DNA of 64,000 nt from Symbiobacterium thermophilum IAM 14863 (GCF_000009905.1 NC_006177.1:2232001-2296000); one strand, 5' to 3'; positions 7,897-18,542 are shown, numbered from the stretch's first letter. Numbers and translations: made by a program. Notes: a model not told the origin generated them from the letters alone.

Positions 7897-8217
7897 GTGA
7901 ACACCGGAGAGTCCGCCGCCCGCCGGGCCAAGGTCACGCCGCTGCCCCGGCCTCACCCTACCCCGGCGACGTTCGTCCGGGTGGGCGTGATCCTGGCTTT
8001 CATCACCGCGGCGGAGTTCCTCATCCTGTACGTCCGGGGCATGTCCGCCCTGGTGGTGACGACCCTGGCCGCGCTCTCCGCCGCCAAGTTCTTCCTGGTG
8101 GCCGCCTACTTCATGCACCTGCGTTTCGACCCGCGCCTCCTCACCGCCATCTTCGCCGTCGGCGTAACCCTGGCAACCCTGATCACGATCGCCGTGCGGT
8201 TCATCAGCCTGGCGTAG
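7897..8217 (+). CDS. ctaF: Cytochrome c oxidase subunit IV (CtaF-like)
   Basis: A 106-residue protein with three hydrophobic helices and the family stretch SAAKFFLVAAYFMHLRFD, matching the prokaryotic subunit IV (COX4_pro) fold. I choose GTG at 7897, seven bases after GGGGAGG; GTG at 7891 is too close. It is the last of the four structural subunits. A GC-rich hairpin stands between it and ctaG, so ctaG may be transcribed partly by read-through. Confidence 0.85.
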   Translation: MNTGESAARRAKVTPLPRPHPTPATFVRVGVILAFITAAEFLILYVRGMSALVVTTLAALSAAKFFLVAAYFMHLRFDPRLLTAIFAVGVTLATLITIAVRFISLA

Positions 8218-8285
8218 GTCGGTCGGCCACCGAGCCCTGGCAGGGCCTCCAACCACCGTAGCCCGGGCGTCGACCCTCAAGCAAC

Positions 8286-8311
8286 CGGGCGGGGCGATCG
8301 CGCCCCGCCCG
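8286..8311. terminator. GC hairpin between ctaF and ctaG
   Basis: Perfect 11-bp arms CGGGCGGGGCG and its complement around the loop ATCG. No T-run follows on the plus strand, so it may be a weak terminator or an mRNA stabiliser. A smaller hairpin (GCCCT-ggc-AGGGC) lies near 8233-8245. Confidence 0.5.
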
Positions 8312-8376
8312 CACGCATGGCTTCACCGAAACCGGGCTGCCCGCCCTGCCCCGCCGCAACCGAAGGAGGTGCACCC

Positions 8377-9210
8377 ATGACCGCCGACTTGTGGGCCCAT
8401 CGGTTCGAGGACCTGTGGTACCCCGATCTCCTGGCATGGACGGTGCTGCTCAACGCCGCCTACCTGCTGCTGGTCAACCTGTGGCGCCGGGCGTTCAACT
8501 GGGGACCGCCGGTGCCCGTCTGGCGGCAGGTTCTCTTCTGCCTGGGCCTCTGGACCGTCTACCTGAGCGAGGGCACCCCCATCCACATCATGTCCGAGCT
8601 GTACCTCTTCAGCGTGCACATGGTCCAGCATACCCTGCTCACCATGGTCATGCCGCCGCTCATCCTGCTCGGCACCCCGGAGTGGGCCCTACGCCCTCTG
8701 CTCAGGCGGCCATGGGCGAAGCGCATCCTGCGGACACTGGTCCACCCCGTGCCGGCGCTGCTACTGTTCAACCTGATCTACTCCATCTGGCACCTGCCCG
8801 TGCTCTACCAGGCGATCCTGCTCTACCACTGGTTCCACGCCGTGCAGCACGCCATCCTGGTGGCCACGGCCCTGCTGATGTGGTGGCCGGTCTGCTCGCC
8901 CACCCGGGAGCTGCCACCCCTCTCCGAGCCGGGTCAGATGGTCTACGTCTTCCTGGCCGGGCTGGCCCAGATCGCCGCGTTTGCCGTCATCACCTTCGCC
9001 GACGTGGTGCTCTACCCGTTCTACGAGGAGGCGCCGCGCGTCTTCGGCATCGATCCCATGTCCGACCAGCAGCTGGCCGGCGTCGTCATGCACCTGGCCA
9101 GCGGCGTGATCTTCGTCTTCGCGTGGATCCTCATCTTCTTCCGCTGGGTCGCCCGGGAAGACCGGGATGCCACGCCCGGCCCCGCTGGCCCTGACCGGGC
9201 TACCGTCTGA
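8377..9210 (+). CDS. ctaG: Cytochrome c oxidase assembly factor CtaG
   Basis: A 277-residue polytopic membrane protein of the caa3_CtaG family. In B. subtilis CtaG is needed for an active caa3 oxidase, probably in copper delivery; it is unrelated to the Cox11-type CtaG of proteobacteria. Conserved segments seen are SVHMVQHTLLTMVMPPL, YSIWHLPVLYQ, WFHAVQHAI and MWWPV, rich in membrane-embedded histidines, over about seven helices. ATG start at 8377, seven bases after GGAGGT. It closes the oxidase cluster; the next sequence is the AT-rich edge of a peptidase pseudogene. Confidence 0.92.
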   Translation: MTADLWAHRFEDLWYPDLLAWTVLLNAAYLLLVNLWRRAFNWGPPVPVWRQVLFCLGLWTVYLSEGTPIHIMSELYLFSVHMVQHTLLTMVMPPLILLGTPEWALRPLLRRPWAKRILRTLVHPVPALLLFNLIYSIWHLPVLYQAILLYHWFHAVQHAILVATALLMWWPVCSPTRELPPLSEPGQMVYVFLAGLAQIAAFAVITFADVVLYPFYEEAPRVFGIDPMSDQQLAGVVMHLASGVIFVFAWILIFFRWVAREDRDATPGPAGPDRATV

Positions 9211-9281
9211 ACCGGCGGGACCCCCGGGAACCGCGACAATCGTATATACTCTTACAATATCGAAATATAATACACAGCAAT

Positions 9282-9871
9282 GCGATCCTGGCCCCCAACA
9301 TCCGGGGCTCCACCGGCTTCGGCCTCGACTACCAGAAGCGCATCCACCGGGACTGGAGCGGCGACGACCTGAAGGACATCGAGAGCTGCAATCGCTACCT
9401 CCGTTCCCTGGACTGGATCGACGCCAACCGCATCGGCGTCCTCGGCGGATCCTACGGCCGATTTGCCACCCTCTCCGCGGCCGCCCGCCTGCCTGACCTG
9501 TGGGCCTGCGCCTGCGACATCTGTGGCCCGTCCAATCTCATCACCATGCTGAAATCGGTGCCGCCTTTCTGGAGGCCGACCATCAAGGCGTCCATTGGGG
9601 ACCCCGACGAAGACCGGGAGTTCCTGATCGAGCACTCACCCATCACCTACGTGCACCAGTTGAAGGTCCCGCTGATGGTGGTGCAGGGGGCCATGGATCC
9701 CCGGGTGCCAAGGCCGAGTCCGACCAGTTGGTGGAGCGGCTCCGCGCCCTGGGCCGGGAGGTGGAGTACCTGGTCTTCGAGGACGAGGGCCACGGCTTCA
9801 CCAAGCGTGCGAACCTGTTGAAAGCCCTCTCCGCCATGGCCGAGTTCCTGATCCGCCACCTGGTGCGATAG
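9282..9871 (+). pseudogene. Truncated, frameshifted copy of the downstream S9 peptidase
   Basis: This segment matches residues about 412-610 of the S9 peptidase encoded at 10038-11870 at high identity, beginning at [13 protein letters not shown] and ending RHLVR. The propeller half is absent and no start codon or ribosome site leads into the frame. Near 9707 one base is missing relative to the intact copy, shifting the frame just after the catalytic Asp motif MDPRV. The nucleophile motif reads GGSYGRFA instead of GGSFGGFA. It therefore looks like a dead partial duplicate. An AT-rich stretch with TATAAT at 9266-9271 marks the left junction. It may be the remnant of a tandem gene pair. Confidence 0.9.
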
Positions 9872-10037
9872 CGCCGGGGCGCCGCGCCGGCGACGGGCGG
9901 CCGTCCTCCTCTTCCCGCCTGGCCCCTCGTACCTGGGTGCGACGGAAAATCGTACCCAAGGCCGATCGTACATATTGAACCATTCCGAAACCGCAGAGCG
10001 TCTTATGGGCAGGCTCCACGAAGGAGGTATGGCATCG

Positions 10038-11870
10038 ATGAACGCACGCCCCCGGTACCGGTTCGAACAGTTCTTCGCGACCCGGCGGATCGTGGCGATG
10101 CAGCCGGCGCCCGACGGCGAGTCGGTTCTGTTCGTCAGCGACATCAGCGGCCAGTTCAACCTCTGGCGGGTCGCCAGCCAGGGGGGCTGGCCCCGGCAGC
10201 TCACCCTTTTCACCGAAGACTCGGTGCGCGAGGCGATCTTCAACAAGGACGGCTCCCGCATCGCCTTCCTGGCCGACCATCACGGGGACGAGCAGTTCCA
10301 GGTCTACCTGATGGATGCGGTGGGCGGCTGGCCCGAGCGGATCACCGACCGGCCGGACGTCCAGTACAGCCTGGGCGGGTTCTCTCCCTGCGGCCGGTAC
10401 CTGGCCTTCGCGGGCAACGCGGCCAACCCGCAGGACGTAGACATCTACATCTACGACCTGGAGACGAAGGAGACCCGGCAGCTCACCCCCGGCGGGGGGC
10501 TCCGGTACGCCTTCTCCTTCTCGCCGGACGGCTCCCGGATTCTGGCGGTCCAGTTCTACGGCAACACCAACCAGGACCTCCTGCTGGTCGACGTGGCCAC
10601 CGGCGAGATCCGCAACCTCACCGCGCACGAGGGGCGGGAGGTCAAGTTCTTCCCCGGTCCCTGGCTGAAGGACGGGTCCGGCTTCTACTTCGCCACCAAC
10701 GATGGGCGGGAGTTCCAGGCCATCGGCTTCTACAGCCTCGCCGAGGACCGATGGTCCTACGTGCTCACGGCCGATTGGGACATCGAGGGCGTGGCCCTCA
10801 GCGCCGACCAGCGGCTCATGGCCTACGTGGTCAACGAGGCCGGCCGGTCCGTGGTGCGCGTGATCGAGCGGGAGAGCGGCCGCCCCGTCGACCTGCCGGC
10901 CCTGCCGTCCGGGGTCATCCTGGACGTGCAGTTCGCCGGGCGGGACACCCGCAACCGGCTCTTCCTCCAGATGGCCACCTACAAGGAGGCCGCCACCATC
11001 TACCTGCTGGACATCGACGCGGGGACCCTCACCCGCATCACCGAGTCCATGCTGGGCAACATCCCTGAGGAGGTCTTCGTGGCCCCCGAGCTGGTCTACA
11101 TCGACGCCTTCGACGGCCTGCGCATCCCGGCCTGGCTCTACCGGCCCCACGGGATCCAGCCGGGGCAGAAGGTGCCGGCGCTGCTCTCCATCCACGGCGG
11201 GCCGGAGGCGCAGGAGCGGCCGGGCTACAACTACGGCGGCTTCTACCAGTACCTGCTCAGCCGGGGCGTCGCCGTGCTCGCCCCCAACATCCGGGGCTCC
11301 ACCGGCTTCGGCATCGACTACCAGAAGCGGATCCACCGGGACTGGGGAGGGGCCGAGCTGAAGGACATCGAGGCGTGCAACCGCTACCTGCGCTCGCTGG
11401 ACTGGATCGACGGCGACCGCATCGGCGTCTGGGGCGGCTCCTTCGGCGGCTTCGCCACCCTCTCCGCCGCCACCCGCCTGCCCGACCTGTGGGCCTGCGC
11501 CTGCGACTTCTGCGGCCCGGCCAACCTGATCACCTTCGTGAACTCGGTGCCGCCGCACTGGAAGCCGATGATGAAGGCCTGGGTCGGCGACGCGGAGGAG
11601 GACCGGGAGTTCCTCATCGAGCGCTCCCCCATCACCTACGTGGACCAGATCAAGGTTCCGCTGATGGTGGTCCAGGGCGCCATGGATCCCCGGGTGGTGA
11701 AGGCCGAATCCGACCAGATGGTGGAGCGGCTCCGCAGCCTGGGCCGCGAGGTCGAGTACCTGGTCTTCGAGGACGAGGGACACGGCTTCACCAAGCGGAC
11801 GAACCAGTTGAAGGGCTACGGCGCCATGGCCGACTTCCTCCTCCGCCACCTGGTGAAGGAGGGCGCGTGA
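10038..11870 (+). CDS. S9-family prolyl oligopeptidase / acylaminoacyl-peptidase-like enzyme
   Basis: A 610-residue serine peptidase with two parts. The N-terminal WD40-like seven-bladed propeller (about residues 1-350) has repeats such as SPDGSRIL and [11 protein letters not shown]. The C-terminal alpha/beta hydrolase holds the catalytic triad Ser468 (GGSFGGFA), Asp550 (AMDPRVV) and His582 (DEGHGFT). No signal peptide is visible, so it is probably cytosolic, trimming short or N-acylated peptides. ATG 10038 lies nine bases after AAGGAGGT; the ATG at 10029 abuts the ribosome site. A degenerate copy of its catalytic half lies just upstream. Substrate specificity cannot be read from the sequence. 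Confidence 0.9.
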   Translation: MNARPRYRFEQFFATRRIVAMQPAPDGESVLFVSDISGQFNLWRVASQGGWPRQLTLFTEDSVREAIFNKDGSRIAFLADHHGDEQFQVYLMDAVGGWPERITDRPDVQYSLGGFSPCGRYLAFAGNAANPQDVDIYIYDLETKETRQLTPGGGLRYAFSFSPDGSRILAVQFYGNTNQDLLLVDVATGEIRNLTAHEGREVKFFPGPWLKDGSGFYFATNDGREFQAIGFYSLAEDRWSYVLTADWDIEGVALSADQRLMAYVVNEAGRSVVRVIERESGRPVDLPALPSGVILDVQFAGRDTRNRLFLQMATYKEAATIYLLDIDAGTLTRITESMLGNIPEEVFVAPELVYIDAFDGLRIPAWLYRPHGIQPGQKVPALLSIHGGPEAQERPGYNYGGFYQYLLSRGVAVLAPNIRGSTGFGIDYQKRIHRDWGGAELKDIEACNRYLRSLDWIDGDRIGVWGGSFGGFATLSAATRLPDLWACACDFCGPANLITFVNSVPPHWKPMMKAWVGDAEEDREFLIERSPITYVDQIKVPLMVVQGAMDPRVVKAESDQMVERLRSLGREVEYLVFEDEGHGFTKRTNQLKGYGAMADFLLRHLVKEGA

Positions 11871-11904
11871 TCCCACGTGGCGCCCCGCCGCGCAAGCCAG
11901 GCGA

Positions 11905-11944
11905 AAGGCCGGAAGACCATGCATCGCCATGGTCTTCCGGCCTT
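11905..11944. terminator. Bidirectional hairpin terminator
   Basis: Perfect 17-bp arms (AAGGCCGGAAGACCATG and its complement) around a 6-base loop. It lies between the convergent peptidase and YhhN-like genes. Confidence 0.8.
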
Positions 11945-11977
11945 CCCGCGCGTGTTGTCCGGACCCCCTCTCCCTCG

Positions 11978-12646
11978 TTATCCCCCGATGAGCACGCTCA
12001 CCGCGATGAGGTACTGCCCCAGAAAGTAGGCGCTCATCACCCCGAGGTTGGCCCGGGGCAGGGGCCGCACAAACCGGTTCCAGGCCAGGATGGCGTCCGA
12101 AAGGTAGAAAAGCAGCGCCCCCGCCGCCGTGGCGGGCAGCCGCGTGCCGACGGCCGCCGCCACCATGAGCGTGATCGCGGCCAGGTACACGCCGGTGGCC
12201 AGGAGCATGCGGTTTCCGCCCTCCCGGCGCACGCCCGGCCTCATCCGGCGGAAGAAGAGCACCCCTGCGGCGGCCAGCCCCGCCAGCAGCGCGCCATCGA
12301 GGAGACCCCAGCCGGCCCGGCGCACCGCAAATGCGGCGATGTACAGGACGTGCGCACAGAAGAAGGACACCAGCCCCGCCAGGAAGCGGTTTTGCGGCAG
12401 GACCAGGAAGACGTCGCCCGCGACGGAGAAGAGCAGGCCCGCCAGCACCAGATACCCGAAGGCTCCGGCCTCCGGCAGCCCGGTGGCCGCCAGGGCGATA
12501 ATCAGGAGCATCGTCCCCGGCTTGAACACGTACCGCAGCCAGCGAATGCCCCGCCAGATGGCGAACAGATCGCCCATGCCGGCAAGGCCGATGGCCACGG
12601 AAAGCGGCTCGAGCACGTCCTTCACCCCCAGTCCGAATTGTACCAC
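11978..12646 (-). CDS. YhhN/TMEM86-family membrane protein (lysoplasmalogenase-like)
   Basis: A 222-residue protein with about eight hydrophobic helices. It has the YhhN/TMEM86 pattern, including FKPGTMLLI, FSVAGDVFLVLP, FCAHVLYI and FYLSDAILAWNRF, whose conserved Asp residues are thought to be catalytic. Human TMEM86B hydrolyses lysoplasmalogens; bacterial relatives may act on ether lysolipids, but the role here is inference. The first possible start is GTG at 12646, without a clear ribosome site. A GTG seven codons later, behind GGACTGGGG, is equally plausible. It converges on the S9 peptidase and lies downstream of the germination operon on the same strand. Confidence 0.75.
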   Translation of the reverse strand: MVQFGLGVKDVLEPLSVAIGLAGMGDLFAIWRGIRWLRYVFKPGTMLLIIALAATGLPEAGAFGYLVLAGLLFSVAGDVFLVLPQNRFLAGLVSFFCAHVLYIAAFAVRRAGWGLLDGALLAGLAAAGVLFFRRMRPGVRREGGNRMLLATGVYLAAITLMVAAAVGTRLPATAAGALLFYLSDAILAWNRFVRPLPRANLGVMSAYFLGQYLIAVSVLIGG

Positions 12647-12673
12647 ATTGGCGTGCGGATCACACGACCACGG

Positions 12674-13879
12674 TTAATGGACGCGCTCGCGCAGTTCCCG
12701 CTCGGTCGGGTGGACCGGCCCGGTGACGAGCCCGGCCTGATCAACCGTCATCTTCACGGCCACCTCCACCGGGGTGTTCGGCCAGAAGTTTTCGCCCCAC
12801 TTGTCCTCCATCGTCTTGTAGAACCGGGGAAACGCCAGTTGGGCGTGCTTGCCGAAGCCGACGGGATCGGTCACGGCCTCCTGGGTGATGCGGATGAACT
12901 GTGCGATCCGCTCGCGCAGGTCGGACGCCAGCACCTGCTCCAGATGCTCCCGCACCTCCGCGTGCTTGACTTCGGCCATCTCACACTCCGAGCGCATGAT
13001 GTTGACGTTGCTGGTGATCTCGACCTTGAAGGCGATGCCGCCGTCCTGCCAGCGGGGCCGGACGCGCGTCCGGCCGCTGACGACCTGGGCGGAAACCGAC
13101 CCGTTACCCCCGGTCGGGCAGGGTGCGGTGATCGTGAATCCGCTGGGGTTCCCCAGGAACCAGGCGATCACCTGGTAGGCGGCAGGCTCGAGGATCCGCT
13201 GGAGGTAATCGCGGCGAAAGAGGGCCACGCCGCTGAGGGTGACGGCCGTCGGGGGCGAGTTGGCCGTGATGGCCGGGCGGGGCACCACCTGGATGGTCGG
13301 CATCCACACGGAGTGCGTGTCCGATGCTCTGGCCACCAGGACGTCCTTCAGCCGCCACTCCAGCCCGCCCTTGGTCTGGAGGATGCCGGTGAGGTTGAAG
13401 GGCTGCAGGGCGCGCAGTTGCGGCAGGGTCTCCAGCACTTCCTGGGCTCTCCCCTCCACCAGGAACGGGCGCACCGTGAGCCGGATCTCGTGGTTGGTGG
13501 CCAGGACGTCCAGCACGTCGCCGATGCCGTGTTTGCGGGCGTACTCCTCGCCGATGAGCACCACCCGCAGGTGGTGGAAGACAAGCCGTCGGGCCGAGGC
13601 CAGCCGGATCAGGGCCAGCGCGTCGGAGAAATTGTCGGCCTCGCGCGCCACGACCCATATCGGCTCCTGGTCGCCCCCGATGCCGCCGCCCTGCTCGGGT
13701 GACAGAGGTCGCGGCACGTAGAGCGTCACCCGCACCGGCTCCTCTTCCCCCACATCCACGGCGAGCCCCAGCACCAGGCCGATGTCGTTGAGCTCGACGC
13801 GGCTCCAGCAGCCCGAGAGCAGGGCCGACCCGAGCGCCAGGAGCACGGACAGCGCCAGCAGCCGCATCCGCCTACGCAC
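12674..13879 (-). CDS. Ger(x)C-family spore germination lipoprotein
   Basis: A 401-residue lipoprotein whose signal ends in LLSGC, followed by WSRVELNDIG, the hallmark N-terminus of Ger(x)C proteins (GerAC, GerBC, GerKC). It has the N-terminal domain (SARRLVFHHLRVVLIGEEYARKHG, DVLDVL) and the C-terminal domain (ITQEAVTDPVGFGKHAQ). In spores the C subunit sits on the outer face of the inner membrane beside the A and B subunits and is needed for response to nutrient germinants. It overlaps the end of the GerB-type permease gene by 8 bases and is the last gene of the operon. Confidence 0.92.
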   Translation of the reverse strand: MRRRMRLLALSVLLALGSALLSGCWSRVELNDIGLVLGLAVDVGEEEPVRVTLYVPRPLSPEQGGGIGGDQEPIWVVAREADNFSDALALIRLASARRLVFHHLRVVLIGEEYARKHGIGDVLDVLATNHEIRLTVRPFLVEGRAQEVLETLPQLRALQPFNLTGILQTKGGLEWRLKDVLVARASDTHSVWMPTIQVVPRPAITANSPPTAVTLSGVALFRRDYLQRILEPAAYQVIAWFLGNPSGFTITAPCPTGGNGSVSAQVVSGRTRVRPRWQDGGIAFKVEITSNVNIMRSECEMAEVKHAEVREHLEQVLASDLRERIAQFIRITQEAVTDPVGFGKHAQLAFPRFYKTMEDKWGENFWPNTPVEVAVKMTVDQAGLVTGPVHPTERELRERVH

Positions 13880-14972
13880 TCGTCCCCGCCCCCTGTCGCA
13901 TGCGGATCAGGAGCGTGGCCAGGCCCAGCAGAGCCAGCACGGCCAGTTGCCCCGCGATGTGCATCCCGATCCACCACGCCTCCCTGGCGATGGACCGGCG
14001 GTACAGGGCCCCGCCTGCCCACTGCGCCAGGAACACCCCCGCCGCGCCCAGGATCAGCGTGATCCATCCCCGCCGCTGAATCCCCAGCGCCAGGCTGCCC
14101 TCCTCCACCGCCACGTACAGGTGCAGCGTGATGTTGATCAAGCTGCCGCAGAGCCAGAGCACCATGATTCCCGCCTGAATGCGCTCGATGGACTCCGTCA
14201 GCGCGACGATCGCGAACAGCTCGTGTCCCGGATACAGAAGGCGAGACGGCAGGATCGAACCGAACACCAGGCTGATCAGGAGGACCATGATCGCCAGCGC
14301 GAGGTGCGCGCTGCCCACCCCGATCAGCGTCCACTTGTACGGGTTCACCCGGAGGCTCAGGTGGCGCATGAGGCTGAGCACGATGAGGGACTGGCCCGCC
14401 CAGGGCAGGGCGAGCCACGCGCCGCGCAGGACGCCGGAGAACCCCTTCCACAGGAACGGATCGATCTGAAGCAGCCGGATCTCCTTCCCCACGCCGAAGG
14501 GCAGGACGAGGATCACCAGGACGAGCGGCACCAGCACGCCGTAGGCGGTGCGGGCGATAGGCTCCACCCCCTGGAGCACGGTGTAGATCGTGAACAGGGC
14601 AATCATGACCGCCAACACCCAGGCCGGGGTGTCCGGCAGCAGGAGGATCTTGGTGAAGGTCTGCACGTCACTGAGCGACATGGCGTAGATCAGCACGTTG
14701 AACGCGCAGTACAGCAGGACGATGGGGTAGGTTGCCCAGGACCCCAGGGTGCACCGGATCGCCTTCAGGGGATCCCGGTCAGGGAAGCGGCAGGCGATCC
14801 AGACCACCGCCAGGGCAACGACCAGCGCGTACACGCCCAGGATGAGCACGGTGATCCAGGCTTCCTGACCGGCGCTTTCCAGCAGCAACCGGGGAAGCAT
14901 CACGTACTGCATGATGAACTGCGTCACAACCAACACCGAAGCGTAGAGTCCGCCGCTGATCCAGATCTTCAC
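13872..14972 (-). CDS. GerAB-type germination permease
   Basis: A 366-residue protein of the APC superfamily with about ten hydrophobic helices, matching the B subunit of nutrient germinant receptors (GerAB/GerBB/GerKB), which binds the germinant. Start GTG at 14972 (MKIWISGGLYAS) follows GGGAGG by nine bases and overlaps the TGA of the GerA-type gene (GTGA). Residues such as FGVGKEIRLLQIDPFLWKG are typical of the family. The germinant specificity cannot be read from sequence. Confidence 0.9.
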   Translation of the reverse strand: MKIWISGGLYASVLVVTQFIMQYVMLPRLLLESAGQEAWITVLILGVYALVVALAVVWIACRFPDRDPLKAIRCTLGSWATYPIVLLYCAFNVLIYAMSLSDVQTFTKILLLPDTPAWVLAVMIALFTIYTVLQGVEPIARTAYGVLVPLVLVILVLPFGVGKEIRLLQIDPFLWKGFSGVLRGAWLALPWAGQSLIVLSLMRHLSLRVNPYKWTLIGVGSAHLALAIMVLLISLVFGSILPSRLLYPGHELFAIVALTESIERIQAGIMVLWLCGSLINITLHLYVAVEEGSLALGIQRRGWITLILGAAGVFLAQWAGGALYRRSIAREAWWIGMHIAGQLAVLALLGLATLLIRMRQGAGTSA

Positions 14973-16624
14973 CGGGCTTGGCCTCCCTGTGGCTGCGGGG
15001 GACGGGGCCGGTTGTCCGGGCCGCTGCGCGGGTAGTCCACCGCGGGCATGAACCGCGGCCGGCGCCTGATGGCCCACCAGGGGACCCGGATGAACACGTC
15101 GCGCTGATCCGCGAGGGTGGGCGGCACGATGGGCGACAGGTACGGCACGCCGAAGGAACGGAGGGTGTTCAGGTGGACGAACAGCGCCATCAGTCCCACG
15201 ACGATGCCGAAGAAGCCGAACGTGCCGGCCAGGACGATGAGGAAGAAGCGCAGGAGCCGCACGGCCAGCGACATCGCGTACAGCGGGATGATGAACGAGG
15301 AGATCGCGGTCAGCGCCACGACGATCACCATGACCGGCGAGACGAGACCGGCCTGCACGGCCGACTCGCCGATGACCAACGCGCCCACGATGGACACCGC
15401 CTGCCCCACCACCTTGGGCAGCCGCACGCCGGCCTCCCGCAGGGCCTCCATCGTGAGCTCCATCATCAGCGCCTCCATCACGGCCGGGAACGGGACCCCT
15501 TCGCGCGCCGCGATCAGGTTCGTGAGCAGGTTGGTGGGAATCAGCTCCTGATGGAAGGTGGTGATCGCGACGTAGATCGAGGGGCCCAGGAAGGCGATGA
15601 GGAGGTAAAGGTACCGCAGGGCCCGGACGAAGGACGAGATCGGCCAGCGGTGGTAGTAGTCCTCCGGAGACTGCATCTCCGCCACCAGCGTCGAGGGCAT
15701 GAGCAGCACGTTCGGCGAGCCGTCCACCAGCACGGCCACCTTGCCTTCCAGCATCCCCGCGGTGGCCACATCGGGCCGCTCGGTGACCTTCAGGAGCGGG
15801 AAGATCGTGAAGGGATCGTCCTCAATCAGTTCCTCAATATGGCCGCTTTCCAGCACCGCATCCGCCTGGATGCGGCCGATGCGGTTGCGGACCTCCTGGA
15901 CCATCTCCGGCGGCGCAATGCCCATGAGGTAGATGATCACCACACGGGTCTTCGAACGCTCCCCCAGGGTGAACCGCTCGATCCGCAGCCGATCATCCCG
16001 GATGCGACGGCGGATGAGGGCCAGGTTGTCCGACAGGGTCTCGGTGAAGCCATCCTTCGGCCCCCGCACCACCGGTTCGGTGAGCGGCTCGTCGGGCTGA
16101 CGGCCGGGCGGCCCGTCGGTGGGCAGCACCAGTGCGAAGGGCATCCCGTCCACGAAGAGGATGGTGTCGCCGGTCACCAGCGCCTCCAGGGCCTGCCCGA
16201 GGCTGGTCACCGACCGGAGCGTAACGCTGGGGATCATCTGCTGCAGCGTCCTGAGGCAGCCGTCCACGGAGTCGGTGGGCACCGCCTCCCGGTGGCTCTG
16301 GACCGCCAGCGACTCGAGGATCGTCATCACCTGCATCCGTTCCGCCAGGCCGTCCACGCAGAAAAGCGCCGCGGGCACCCGGTTCGCGCCGAGGTACAGG
16401 CTCCGTTCCAGCAGATCCGAGCTGTAGCCCATCAGCGTCCGCACCATTTCCCGGTTCTCCGCCAGCGCAGGGCTGACGGGCATGTTGCCCTTCTCGGCGG
16501 CCAGGGCCAGCTGGACCTCGTCCGGCAGCCAGGCCCCCCCGCAGGCCTCCACCTGCGCCGCCAGGGCGTCGGCCGGCGCCACCTGCCAGCGGCGCAGATA
16601 CTGGATGATCTTCTGGTGGTCCAC
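14969..16624 (-). CDS. GerA-family germinant receptor A subunit
   Basis: A 551-residue protein with a large hydrophilic N-terminal domain (about residues 1-330; FVDGMPFAL, SKTRVVIIYLMGIAPPE, VAVLVDGSPNVLLMPS) and then four to five membrane helices (SSFVRALRYLYLLIAFLG, LAGTFGFFGIVVGLMALF). This is the GerAA/SpoVAF fold. It ends in a proline- and arginine-rich tail. GTG at 16624 (MDHQKIIQYL) is eleven bases after GGGGAGG; GTG at 16636 abuts it. Order A-B-C with overlapping genes is the standard tricistronic receptor operon, expected in the forespore. It marks this organism as an endospore former. Confidence 0.92.
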   Translation of the reverse strand: MDHQKIIQYLRRWQVAPADALAAQVEACGGAWLPDEVQLALAAEKGNMPVSPALAENREMVRTLMGYSSDLLERSLYLGANRVPAALFCVDGLAERMQVMTILESLAVQSHREAVPTDSVDGCLRTLQQMIPSVTLRSVTSLGQALEALVTGDTILFVDGMPFALVLPTDGPPGRQPDEPLTEPVVRGPKDGFTETLSDNLALIRRRIRDDRLRIERFTLGERSKTRVVIIYLMGIAPPEMVQEVRNRIGRIQADAVLESGHIEELIEDDPFTIFPLLKVTERPDVATAGMLEGKVAVLVDGSPNVLLMPSTLVAEMQSPEDYYHRWPISSFVRALRYLYLLIAFLGPSIYVAITTFHQELIPTNLLTNLIAAREGVPFPAVMEALMMELTMEALREAGVRLPKVVGQAVSIVGALVIGESAVQAGLVSPVMVIVVALTAISSFIIPLYAMSLAVRLLRFFLIVLAGTFGFFGIVVGLMALFVHLNTLRSFGVPYLSPIVPPTLADQRDVFIRVPWWAIRRRPRFMPAVDYPRSGPDNRPRPPQPQGGQAR

Positions 16625-16650
16625 CGGCAGTCGCACCTCCCCGCCGCCTG

Positions 16651-16680
16651 TAGTCTTTGAGCCCGGGGAAGTCCGTATGC
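16651..16680 (-). promoter_or_regulatory. Possible sigma-G-type forespore promoter for the ger operon
   Basis: On the minus strand GCATA (16680-16676) fits the sigma-G -35 pattern GHATR. After 18 bases AAGACTA (16657-16651) matches the -10 pattern CATNHTA at four of its six specified positions. It lies 27 bases before the GerA start. Known germination operons are sigma-G dependent; this assignment is a weak pattern match. Confidence 0.35.
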
Positions 16681-16702
16681 GACCGGGACCGCGGACGCGA
16701 AG

Positions 16703-16738
16703 ACGGCGGCTTCCTGCAGCCAAGCAGGAAGCCGCCGT
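16703..16738. terminator. Hairpin terminator of the ABC transporter operon
   Basis: Perfect 15-bp arms (ACGGCGGCTTCCTGC and complement) around the loop AGCCAA, nine bases downstream of the permease stop on the minus strand. It separates that operon from the ger operon promoter. Confidence 0.75.
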
Positions 16739-16746
16739 ACCTGCCC

Positions 16747-17603
16747 TCAGCGCCCGGCGGGAGCCCGAGCGGGGTCGACCCGCCGCACCGTACGCCAGAG
16801 CAGCAGGGCGATCAACCCCAGGGCGATCAGGCAGTACTTCCACCAGATCGCTTCCCGGGCCGCGTCGGTGGTGAGGATGGGCGAGTACAGCCGGGTCATC
16901 GTCTCCAGCGGCTGCCCGGCCGCCGCGGCCAGGCCGAAGGCGGGGTTGGTGTAGGCGAAGATCAGCCCCCAGAGCGGCGGATGCTCGTCGAAGAACACGT
17001 GGTACGTCAGCGCGCCGAACAGCGGGGACAGGAGGGTCCAGGTGGTGACGACGCCGTAGGCGGCGACCACGGCGGTCTGGGTGCGCCGATAGAGGGCGCT
17101 GAAGTAGAGGGAGACGGCTCCCAGCAGCAGCACCGTCACCACGTAGACGACCGCCGAGAGCCCCAGCCGGGAGAGCGAGAACCCGCCGAAGAGGAAGATC
17201 AGCCCGAACACCGGCAGCGAGGCGAACATGAGCAGCAGGGCGAAACCGGTGGCCGCCAGCAGCTTGCCCACCACCACCTGGGCCGCGCTGAGCCGGGTGA
17301 CCAGCAGCAGGTCCAGGGTCTGCCGCTCCCGCTCCCCGGCGATCGCCCCGGCGGCCAGGCCGGGAACGGCCAGGATGAGGAGCACCAGTTGGAACATCGC
17401 GAGGGCCGCGTAGATGACGGCGCCCACCTCGGGCGCGAAGCCCGTGGGCCGGCTGCCCTGCATCGCGGCCGCGAAGATCAGGATCGCCAGCAGCCCCAGG
17501 AGCCCCACGTAGAGCACGATAATCCCCGGGGTCCGCCAGCCCCGCATCCGCACCCGCACCTCCCGGAGGAAAACCGGGTTGCGCACGAAGCCGGTCCATC
17601 CGC

Positions 17604-17607
<4 letters not shown>
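16747..17607 (-). CDS. ABC-2 type transporter permease
   Basis: A 286-residue membrane protein with six hydrophobic helices. Between helices two and three is the AGAIAGERERQTLDLLLVTRLS segment typical of ABC-2 permeases (NatB and GldF-like), which contacts the ATPase. It starts four bases inside the end of the ATPase gene, so the two are translationally coupled and form a half transporter. With the large secreted protein encoded upstream it resembles gliding-type or membrane-remodelling ABC systems, whose substrate is usually unknown. The last gene of its operon; a strong hairpin follows. Confidence 0.88.

Positions 17608-18541
<934 letters not shown>

Positions 18542-18542
<1 letters not shown>

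Noticed and set aside
9798-11930. Long minus-strand frame opposite the S9 peptidase
   Set aside because: Antisense shadow; the peptidase triad is on the plus strand.
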